Shown one piece after another: positions 5,121 to 9,365 of a DNA stretch of 9,365 nt (positions within the stretch are counted from its first letter, which is position 1; the number at the start of each line of letters is the position of its first letter). The stretch is from Clostridia bacterium (GTDB taxonomy: Bacteria > Bacillota > Clostridia > Oscillospirales > Acutalibacteraceae), in assembly GCA_900755895.1 (NCBI GenBank), contig CAAEIG010000239.1, positions 1 to 9,365 on the forward strand. Reading direction: 5' to 3'. The translations under genes were made by a program, and so were the position numbers. A model generated the notes under the pieces. It did no database searches, was not told where the DNA came from, and was given only the letters and a program-made list of their open reading frames with translations.

Positions 5121-5273
5121 TCCTTGCATAGGCCAGGGTATGCCTTCTCTTTTCCCGTTCGACGGTCATGTTAGGCACGGTTCCCGTCCGTGCTGCCTAG
5201 AATGGCGGGCATAGGCCGGTGCTCCTACCGGCAAAAGATAATATTTTGGACTGTGGTTTTAAGACAACAAATT
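5121..5273. other. Hairpin-rich stretch between convergent genes
   Basis: No gene is supported. Two further hairpins are visible: TAGG-CACGG/CCGTG-CCTA (5172-5199) and GCCGGT/ACCGGC (5215-5232). With the copy-4 hairpin and the terminator downstream they make four stems within 230 bp in the 3' region of ywbE. They could be parts of one structured RNA, remains of an IS right end, or mRNA-stabilising elements. Confidence 0.35.
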
Positions 5274-5308
5274 GGGCCCCTCCCAGTTTTGGGACGGGCC
5301 CGTTTTTT
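5274..5308 (+). terminator. Rho-independent terminator, end of the plus-strand block
   Basis: GGGCCC-x-TCCCA pairs with TGGGA-x-GGGCCC (5274-5301) with one C-C mismatch and a four-base GTTT loop, then six Ts (5303-5308). The T-run fits plus-strand transcription arriving from ywbE. For the convergent YkgJ-type gene the opposite side offers only AATTTG, so use by that gene would be weak. Confidence 0.8.
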
Positions 5309-5350
5309 CTTAGAGAGCTCGCGTGAGAAGTTGCGAAAACATATCTAAAC

Positions 5351-6061
5351 TTAATCGAACAGCCGCATTTGGGGCGGCAGTGGGAAAACCTTGGGCAACA
5401 GCTCTTTTGCCAATTTGATATGAGCTTCCACCTGCGGAACATAGGGGAAATCCGTATCATACTTGAAGTAGCAGGCACCTAAAATGACATCCAACAGTGG
5501 CTCCTTTATATCTTCCTGCCTCATTCTCATCGTAATCTGAGTAAATCCAGCCATTAGACGGCTCCAGACTCTCATTTCCTCCTCCGAGTTCCTCAGTCCG
5601 AACTCTTCCAGCCATTCTCCAAGCGTCCATATCTTCCCATCTGGATTGCCCCGCCCATTCTTACAGCTATCGTTCCGAAAGTAGTAAAATTTGTTGGTGC
5701 CTGCATCGAAGAATCGCCCCAAAGGGAACAGGGCACAGACAGCAGGTTTATTCTTCTGAACCATGCAACGGCCATTTCGCAGCAGTCTGCAGCTTCCATC
5801 CAGCCGTTCCCGTAGGTACAAAACGGGGAGATGGGAGGTGGTTCCAAGCATCCATTCGGCACATTCCAGAGCCGCCTCTGCGGGGGATCGATTTAGGCCC
5901 TGGGCAATATGGAAGATATCGGGGCCAGTCAGCATAATCGGTTCATCCCGTTTCCGGCAGCAGTCCCCACACATGGAACATTCAAACTGGAAGGTATCGT
6001 TCTCTTTCAGCTCCAGAGCCAGATAATCCTGGATCAGCTTCTTCGCGTCTTGCTTCGGCAT
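5351..6061 (-). CDS. YkgJ family cysteine cluster protein
   Basis: A 236-aa protein with the hallmark of the YkgJ (CxxCxxCC) family. C28-x2-C31-x2-C34-C35 follows FQFE and leads into DEPIMLTGPDIFHIAQ; then C91...C99...C109 lies in the pattern GSCRLLRNGRC...KPAVCALFP, with another Cys at 133. These cysteines are thought to bind a zinc ion or iron-sulfur cluster; the substrate of the family is unknown, and protein or metal modification has been suggested. The C-terminal hundred residues are helical and carry no motif I know. ATG 6061 is chosen: TTAGGAG lies 11 nt upstream, overlapping the stop of the preceding gene (14-bp gap), whereas upstream in-frame sequence overlaps that gene out of frame. 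Its partner is the Cys-rich 6076-6468 gene. Confidence 0.85.
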   Translation of the reverse strand: MPKQDAKKLIQDYLALELKENDTFQFECSMCGDCCRKRDEPIMLTGPDIFHIAQGLNRSPAEAALECAEWMLGTTSHLPVLYLRERLDGSCRLLRNGRCMVQKNKPAVCALFPLGRFFDAGTNKFYYFRNDSCKNGRGNPDGKIWTLGEWLEEFGLRNSEEEMRVWSRLMAGFTQITMRMRQEDIKEPLLDVILGACYFKYDTDFPYVPQVEAHIKLAKELLPKVFPLPPQMRLFD

Positions 6062-6075
6062 ATAGAGTCGATCTC

Positions 6076-6468
6076 CTAATTCGCACTCTGTGCCCAGGCT
6101 TTCCATGCGGCAAGCGCATCTGCCCGAACACTTTCCTGGAAGAGTTCGGCAAACAGCTTGCCAAACTCCTCTGCAGAAGCGGAATTTCCGGTCTGGCACT
6201 GCCACCGCTTGGAGGCGACCCTCAAAATATCCGCCAGAGTCTCGCCGCGGTCCTCCTTTGCCTGGAACATGGTGCCGATGCAGATGCGGCCGCCACAGAC
6301 AGTGCAGACACCCAACTCACAGAGCCGAATCGTTGCCCCCTGAGTCAAGGCCTCGTAGTCCAACTCCAAGCGATGAAACTCATTGCGCCACAGGAGGTGT
6401 TCAATGATGTCGCCAGCATCGGCATTCTTCCAGTCAATACAGCTGCAAATATTCTCTTTGTTTCCCAT
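6076..6468 (-). CDS. Cysteine-rich hypothetical protein, 130 aa
   Basis: Not a family I recognise. It has seven cysteines: C8-x-C10 near the N-terminus, a central knuckle C50-x4-C55-x2-C58-GGRI-C63, and C91. The C55-TV-C58-GG turn is typical of zinc or iron-sulfur sites. It is otherwise soluble and mainly helical, ending in an Ala/Trp-rich helix (AAWKAWAQ). ATG 6468 has AGGAGG 7 nt upstream. It is the first gene of a two-gene unit with the YkgJ-type protein (14 bp apart) and is preceded by a promoter and a perfect palindrome. Two adjacent Cys-cluster proteins suggest a shared metal- or redox-related task, perhaps substrate and modifying enzyme; this is inference from context only. Confidence 0.8.
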   Translation of the reverse strand: MGNKENICSCIDWKNADAGDIIEHLLWRNEFHRLELDYEALTQGATIRLCELGVCTVCGGRICIGTMFQAKEDRGETLADILRVASKRWQCQTGNSASAEEFGKLFAELFQESVRADALAAWKAWAQSAN

Positions 6469-6537
6469 ACAATTTCCTCCTCTCAATTGGGCGCGATACC
6501 CGTAGTTGTCTCCTTGTTTTCTTTCGTTTGGATATCC

Positions 6538-6567
6538 AGAATACCATACCTTATTTTATTTTGACAA
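6538..6567 (-). promoter_or_regulatory. Candidate promoter of the Cys-rich/YkgJ unit
   Basis: On the minus strand TTGTCA (-35, 6562-6567) is followed after 18 bp by TATTCT (-10, 6538-6543) with TGG just before the -10 (extended -10). Transcription would begin near 6531, giving a leader of about 60 nt. The 15-bp palindrome at 6571-6606 begins 3 bp upstream of the -35. Confidence 0.5.
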
Positions 6568-6570
6568 TAG

Positions 6571-6606
6571 TTTGAGTTCCTTGTTGGTACAAACAAGGAA
6601 CTCAAA
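6571..6606. repeat. Perfect 15-bp inverted repeat (operator candidate)
   Basis: TTTGAGTTCCTTGTT (6571-6585) and its exact complement (6592-6606) flank a six-base spacer. There is no T-run, and it lies directly upstream of the -35 box of the Cys-rich/YkgJ unit, where activators or repressors usually bind. Alternatives are an RNA hairpin on a plus-strand transcript (a TTGACA lies at 6561-6566) or an insertion-derived end. Confidence 0.6.
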
Positions 6607-6821
6607 ATGGGCTATTTTTACACAAATGAACATCTATTTACAATTTATTCTGGCGATTTTGAGCGAACGGAGTGTGCGCGCCAAGATATTCCGGCGCAGT
6701 TTGAGCGTGTTGTGTGTCCCAATGCCAGAAAAATGATATTTGAAAAATTTTTTCAAAAATGCCGATATCGAAGCCGCTACTGCCACTATATGCATGCCAT
6801 CATAGGGATATTGGCGCAAAG
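6607..6821. other. AT-rich gap with a second palindrome
   Basis: No gene is confidently supported. An AT-rich palindrome, TTTGAAAAA/TTTTTCAAA with one central base, spans 6739-6757, and AATGCCGATAT follows at 6759-6769. A plus-strand open frame (6607-6867, 86 codons) starts with a possible AAGGA site but runs through the terminator and into the opposing gene, so it is not called. Confidence 0.35.
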
Positions 6822-6857
6822 AAAGAGTCCCTCTCCCGAATGGGAAAGGGACTCTTT
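6822..6857 (-). terminator. Strong rho-independent terminator of the XRE operon
   Basis: AAAGAGTCCCTTTCCC and GGGAGAGGGACTCTTT pair over 16 bp (one G-U) round a four-base ATTC loop on the minus strand, followed by CTTTG. It lies 6 bp after the stop of the 6864-7307 gene. On the plus strand it ends in TTTTC and may also stop opposing transcription. Confidence 0.9.
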
Positions 6858-6863
6858 TCGACC

Positions 6864-7307
6864 TTAATATACAGCCCGCCAGCCCGGCTCTTTGCCTAGC
6901 TTCTGGTAGTCAGCATCCAGCCGGTCGGCCTCAAATGTCTTGCCATCCTCCGCCAGATCCTGGCTGTCCAGGTCGAAGACATCCACGCTGATGTCGGCGT
7001 TGGCGATGGCCTCTTGCACCATGCCATCACGGACACGGATAGCCAGCTGAACCGGCAGATCATGTTCCTGGATACTCCAGTCAGCATAGCGGGAGCAGAT
7101 GTCGTAGCGGATGTGGGCCGATTTTTCCTCGATACCCCACTGTTTCTCCTCTTCCTGCTCGTCGTTGGGACTCAGCCCAAAGACCTCAAGTATATCCTTG
7201 AAGTCATCAGCCATGGCCGCCTGCGCAGCCTCCAGGCTGAGATGCGGCGTAGCCACGGCGCTGGACTCAAAGTCGTCCATCTTCCGGATCAAGATATATA
7301 CCTTCAT
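6864..7307 (-). CDS. Acidic hypothetical protein, 147 aa
   Basis: Unrecognised. It opens with a beta-strand (MKVYILIRKMDDF), followed by a helix (SLEAAQAAMADDFKDIL, 24-40), a highly acidic turn (NDEQEEEKQW), and a second half with VQLAIRVRDGMVQEA (86-100) and DISVDVFDLDSQD (105-117). A strand motif followed by V-D-V-x-D-L-D near the C-terminus recalls small uncharacterised clostridial proteins, but I cannot name a family. No membrane segment or signal peptide. ATG 7307 has AAAGGAG 9 nt upstream, a site overlapping the stop of the XRE gene (15-bp gap), so it is the last gene of that operon. Confidence 0.8.
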   Translation of the reverse strand: MKVYILIRKMDDFESSAVATPHLSLEAAQAAMADDFKDILEVFGLSPNDEQEEEKQWGIEEKSAHIRYDICSRYADWSIQEHDLPVQLAIRVRDGMVQEAIANADISVDVFDLDSQDLAEDGKTFEADRLDADYQKLGKEPGWRAVY

Positions 7308-7322
7308 GTTAGCTTTCTCCTT

Positions 7323-7772
7323 TCAATTTTCTGCGCCCATCTTAGCCAAGCACTCGGCGACCCGCTCCAGGGCCTCTCCCTCGAACAGCTGCGAATCCAG
7401 AGCGTTGCAGTACTGGCTCAGGGCCTCCTCGAAGTAAACCGGATACTCGTTTGGATCCAGCCCCCGCTCGCGGAAACGGTCTTCCACCACCTCCCGGCGG
7501 ATAATGGCCTCATAGGTCTCGGCCGCCTGCTGAAGCTGGCTGCGGCTGAGAGAACTCACCAAGTTGGGCGTCTCGTACTCAGCCAGGGAATCGATGGAGA
7601 CGCCCAGTACCCGGGCAATATTCTTGGCGGCGCCAAGGCTGATGTTCATGCGCTGGCCCCGCTTCAAGGCCTGCCGGTCATCGTCGCTGAGCTTGGCCTC
7701 GCGGCTGAGCTCGCCGATGCTGATGTTCTTCTCCTCACAAATCGCGCGGATGCGCTCGTACAGTTGGTTCAT
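7323..7772 (-). CDS. XRE-family helix-turn-helix regulator, 149 aa
   Basis: Residues about 3-65 form a Cro/C1-type HTH: LYERIRAICEEKNISIGELS (4-23), a turn and recognition region (EAKLSDDDRQALKRGQRMN, 25-43), then the family-typical SLGAAKNIARVLGVSIDSL (45-63). The C-terminal 80 residues are helical and acidic with no catalytic motif I can see (no HExxH, no LexA-type Ser/Lys pair); they may be a dimerisation or sensing domain. ATG 7772 is preferred over upstream in-frame starts because AGGAGG lies 7 nt before it and the HTH begins at once. It sits 19 bp after the 52-aa gene and 15 bp before the 147-aa gene, so autoregulation of the operon is plausible. Targets unknown. Confidence 0.88.
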   Translation of the reverse strand: MNQLYERIRAICEEKNISIGELSREAKLSDDDRQALKRGQRMNISLGAAKNIARVLGVSIDSLAEYETPNLVSSLSRSQLQQAAETYEAIIRREVVEDRFRERGLDPNEYPVYFEEALSQYCNALDSQLFEGEALERVAECLAKMGAEN

Positions 7773-7791
7773 GTCGTTCCTCCTAACCCGC

Positions 7792-7950
7792 TTAGTAGCG
7801 GAATTCTTTCTCGTCCAAGTCCTGGAAACCCAGCTCACACATGATGTTGTCCAGCTGCTGGGTCTCGTTCAGGTCCAGCTCCTGGTCGGTTGCCAGCTTC
7901 CAGAGCATGCCGGCCATAAAGGCCATCATCTTGCGCTCTCTTTCTTCCAT
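7792..7950 (-). CDS. Small hypothetical protein, 52 aa
   Basis: An ATG at 7950 with AGGAGG 9 nt upstream opens a 52-codon frame ending TAA at 7792, 19 bp before the XRE gene. The product begins MEERERKMMAFMAGMLWKLA, a charged, amphipathic helix, continues with DQELDLNETQQLDNIMCELG and ends FQDLDEKEFRY. It looks like a small, wholly helical acidic protein without membrane segment or motif. Good ribosome binding site, tight spacing and codon use like its neighbours argue that it is real. As first gene before an HTH regulator it may be a partner or antagonist of that regulator; that is speculation. Confidence 0.75.
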   Translation of the reverse strand: MEERERKMMAFMAGMLWKLATDQELDLNETQQLDNIMCELGFQDLDEKEFRY

Positions 7951-8097
7951 GTTATGATTCCTCCTGTAGTTGTTTTAATAGGTCTCCACATTGGGGTTTC
8001 TGAAGTTGTTTTATGCAAATTGGGCAGGAACCATTCTTCTCGGCGGTTGCGAGCAGTGGCTACTGTTAGAGGTTGTGCCTATGCCTCGTGGGATGCG
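7951..8097. other. Leader region of the 52-aa/XRE operon
   Basis: No gene. It should contain the operon's promoter. The best candidate on the minus strand is TTCAGA, 18 bp, TATTAA (about 7978-8007), only 4/6 at each box, so it is not called separately. The remainder shows nothing clear before the dispersed repeat at 8098. Confidence 0.3.
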
Positions 8098-8198
8098 TCT
8101 TTTCTAACGAAGGAAAGAGGCGAGGGAGTTTCTTTTTCCGGGAGCTTTGCCGCGGGCCGGTTCTGTTCCGGAACCGATGCCGGGTCCGTGAGGTTGCC
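8098..8198. repeat. Dispersed ~100-bp intergenic repeat, copy 2
   Basis: Same family and orientation as 616-718, nearly gap-free, at roughly 80% identity by eye. TCTAACGAAGGAAAG, a TTTCTTTTTCCGG run, GCGGGCCGG, the palindrome GTTCCGGAAC (8165-8174) and GGGTCCGTGAGG occur in the same order. Like copy 1 it lies between a terminator and the next minus-strand gene. Confidence 0.65.
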
Positions 8199-8261
8199 AT
8201 GGCGACTCTCCAGAATTTCCCGGCAGACATCCTGCAGGATGTGCGTTGGCCGCTCCGCTGT

Positions 8262-8290
8262 TGCAGCCTTTCGAAGAAAGGTTGTGTGGT
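8262..8290. repeat. CGAAG-loop hairpin repeat, copy 2
   Basis: CAGCCTTT (8264-8271) pairs with AAAGGTTG (8277-8284) round CGAAG, with one G-U pair where the copy at 4650-4670 has A-U. The preserved pairing and identical loop suggest the hairpin itself is maintained. Confidence 0.5.
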
Positions 8291-8329
8291 CTTAAACGAT
8301 TTGCTTTGCGCCTCTTCCCTATTGCGGGC

Positions 8330-8371
8330 AAAAAGGCAGCGGACCCAAAGGCCTAAGTCTCTGAGTCCGCT
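8330..8371 (-). terminator. Probable terminator after the 8386-8730 gene
   Basis: On the minus strand AGCGGAC (8365-8371) pairs with GTCCGCT (8338-8344) round a 20-nt loop that can pair further, followed after GCC by five Ts (8330-8334). It begins 14 bp past the gene's stop. Confidence 0.65.
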
Positions 8372-8385
8372 TTGGTTGGACGCTA

Positions 8386-8730
8386 TCAGATATCGTCCTC
8401 ATCCTGCAACTCCGGCAGAGCGGAACTGGGATGCTGCCAATCGCAGTACAGGAACAGCTCGATGGCCAGCCCCATGTCTCCGCCGCACTCCTCCAGGAAG
8501 TCGTCGCCGGTGTAGCACTGGGAGAGAACATCTTCCAGCTCCTCCGGGTCGGCAATCGGCCGCTCGATATGGATTTCATTCAGCTGCAGGTCGGGGATGT
8601 ACAAAATCTCGTCGCCGGCCACAAACCGGTCGGACTTAAAGATCTCGCACTCCTGGCCGGAGCGGAACTCCAGCAGATCCACCATGCATTGGCCCTTCTC
8701 CAAAGCAGCCTTCAGCTCGGCTTTCGTCAT
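8386..8730 (-). CDS. Acidic hypothetical protein, 114 aa
   Basis: Unrecognised by function. It begins with an amphipathic helix (MTKAELKAALEKGQCMVDLL), followed by strands around CEIFKSDRF and ILYIPDLQLNEIHIERPI (42-59), then an acidic helical half (PEELEDVLSQCY, DDFLEECGGDMGLAIELFLY) and the tail CDWQHPSSALPELQDEDDI. The tail looks familiar from uncharacterised proteins of clostridial mobile elements, but that is an impression. No membrane segment or signal peptide. ATG 8730 has AGGAGG 8 nt upstream, lying over the end of the upstream gene, whose stop is only 3 bp away, so the two are co-translated and probably work together. A terminator follows. Confidence 0.82.
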   Translation of the reverse strand: MTKAELKAALEKGQCMVDLLEFRSGQECEIFKSDRFVAGDEILYIPDLQLNEIHIERPIADPEELEDVLSQCYTGDDFLEECGGDMGLAIELFLYCDWQHPSSALPELQDEDDI

Positions 8731-8733
8731 GTC

Positions 8734-9132
8734 TCATCCCTCCTTTTCCGCCATTTGGCAGTTAGGAGAGATGCGGACACTCCGCACGCTTTTGTAGTTC
8801 GCCAAAATGGCGGCCTTCAGGGCCTCAGCCTCCGGCATCACCTGCGCAGGATCAAAGATGAGCTTCACCTCGCGGCCGGCGATGGCATTGCAGAGGCCTA
8901 CCAGCTCGCCGTCCTCGGTGAGCAGGAAATCCTCGCTGCCGGTGGAGACGGTAAGCCCGTCCTTGTCCATCTCAACCTTCGTGATCTGTCTCCGGACCGG
9001 ACGGATCTCATAATCGTACCCTTCAGGGCCATCGCCAGCCATCCCCGCAACCAGCCGGATGCCGGGGCGGCCGTTCAGCAGCATGGTTGCCGAATATTGC
9101 ACAGCCTTCAGTTGTTCCAGAATATTTTGCAT
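8734..9132 (-). CDS. Hypothetical protein, 132 aa
   Basis: Unrecognised. The N-terminal helix MQNILEQLKAVQYSATMLLN leads into a Gly-rich turn (MAGDGPEGYDYEI, 31-43), a strand-rich middle (QITKVEMDKDGLTVSTGSEDFLLTEDG, 49-75), and an alpha/beta end (VKLIFDP, AEALKAAILANY, VRSVRIS). It looks soluble and cytoplasmic. The start at 9132 is chosen because AAGGAGG lies 8 nt before it; two earlier in-frame starts (9153, 9150) precede or overlap that site. First of a two-gene unit with the 114-aa protein. Its leader carries a 46-nt hairpin (9158-9203). Confidence 0.78.
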   Translation of the reverse strand: MQNILEQLKAVQYSATMLLNGRPGIRLVAGMAGDGPEGYDYEIRPVRRQITKVEMDKDGLTVSTGSEDFLLTEDGELVGLCNAIAGREVKLIFDPAQVMPEAEALKAAILANYKSVRSVRISPNCQMAEKEG

Positions 9133-9157
9133 TTGTAGTTCCTCCTTCATCAAAATC

Positions 9158-9203
9158 GGGGCGAGGATACTCCCACCTCTGTAGGTAGGAGAGGAATCGC
9201 CCC
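9158..9203 (-). promoter_or_regulatory. Long leader hairpin upstream of the 8734-9132 gene
   Basis: GGGGCGA/TCGCCCC (9158-9164, 9197-9203) are perfectly complementary, and the interior pairs again (CTCC, ACCT with AGGT, GGAG). On the minus strand it is followed by GATTTTG, then the ribosome binding site. This position and a short T-run suggest an attenuator or weak terminator; a ligand or binding protein cannot be named. Confidence 0.4.
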
Positions 9204-9250
9204 ATTCCTCCCTTCTGTAATTAAAATATCCTTAAAAATCAAGCAATTAA

Positions 9251-9365
9251 GTACCCTGAGCGGTGTTCCAGTAGAATTAGCTCACTGGCTTTGGCAGACT
9301 CATGGACTTTAGTCCCGTTGAGCAGTTTGAGCTGGAAGTACCCTCTGGTGCGCAAGCCCCAGATG
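9251..9365 (+). ncRNA. Structured RNA at window edge, possibly HEARO/IscB-type omega RNA (partial)
   Basis: Visible pairings on the plus strand: GAGC 9258-9261 with GCTC 9280-9283 and CCAGT 9268-9272 with ACTGG 9284-9288, which cross each other as in a pseudoknot. GGAC-TTTA-GTCC spans 9304-9315, and AGC/GCT pairs at 9321-9323 and 9331-9333. TCTGG..CCAGA (9344-9348, 9359-9363) encloses GC-GCAA-GC with a GNRA tetraloop. Such density, with no open frame, argues for a conserved RNA. The layout recalls HEARO, the omega RNA lying upstream of iscB, so an iscB/isrB gene would be expected to the right, outside the window. The family call comes from memory of motifs and is uncertain; the other strand is not excluded. 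Confidence 0.4.

Noticed and set aside
6759..6769. Third copy of AATGCCGATAT
   Set aside because: An 11-mer match somewhere in a window this size, counting both strands, is expected by chance; only the close inverted pair at 15-75 is kept.
6607..6867. 86-codon plus-strand ORF starting at the palindrome with a possible AAGGA site
   Set aside because: It runs through the terminator and overlaps the end of the convergent gene; no matching -10 box follows TTGACA at 6561, and no homology is recognised. It could be revisited with RNA data.
7014..7844. 276-codon plus-strand open frame
   Set aside because: Antisense to the XRE operon, which has three consecutive good ribosome binding sites.
9023..9205. 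60-codon minus-strand ORF at the start of the 132-aa gene
   Set aside because: It overlaps that gene out of frame, and its GGGAGG abuts the ATG, too close to function normally.
1..9365. CRISPR array or origin iterons
   Set aside because: No regularly spaced direct repeats were seen; the repeats present are dispersed or palindromic.

Overview
The window looks like an accessory (mobile or genomic-island) stretch from a gut-type Clostridia genome, probably Oscillospiraceae or a relative. This is inferred from the fairly high G+C coding sequence, the near-universal AGGAGG-type ribosome binding sites, a TnpB-only IS200/IS605-type element, a DUF6429 gene, and many short unrecognised genes read in one direction. 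No rRNA, phage structural gene, conjugation gene, integrase or CRISPR array is visible.

Layout. Almost everything is on the minus strand. From the right: a translationally tight pair of unknown genes (8734-9132, 8386-8730) ending at a terminator; a repeat-rich gap; a three-gene operon (52-aa protein, XRE-type regulator, 147-aa acidic protein; 7950 to 6864) ending at a very strong terminator; a promoter with an adjacent perfect 15-bp palindrome driving a two-gene cysteine-rich module (130-aa Cys-rich protein, then a YkgJ-type CxxCxxCC protein; 6468 to 5351). A plus-strand block follows (3085-5308): a solitary tnpB with its right-end/omega-RNA region and a YwbE-family gene, closed by a terminator. 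Further left, again on the minus strand: a small membrane protein starting at TTG, an Ala/Pro/Asp-rich lipoprotein, a tRNA-Gln(UUG) lodged between two perfect hairpins, a small hydrophobic protein, a 174-aa unknown protein, a terminator, and a DUF6429 gene with its own promoter.

Non-coding structure is the most distinctive part. Two copies of a ~100-bp dispersed repeat (616-718, 8098-8198), a partial third copy (3004-3080) and two copies of a CGAAG-loop hairpin occupy the gaps. Four hairpins built round a GC-TTTA-GC core, the type found at IS200/IS605 ends, occur in both orientations, only one of them at the expected right end of tnpB. At the right edge a densely folded plus-strand RNA (crossing helices, GGAC-TTTA-GTCC hairpin, GCAA tetraloop) looks like the start of a HEARO/IscB-type omega RNA whose protein gene would lie outside the window; this identification comes from pattern memory, not from a search.

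Most proteins here match no family I can name, so their functions are left open.
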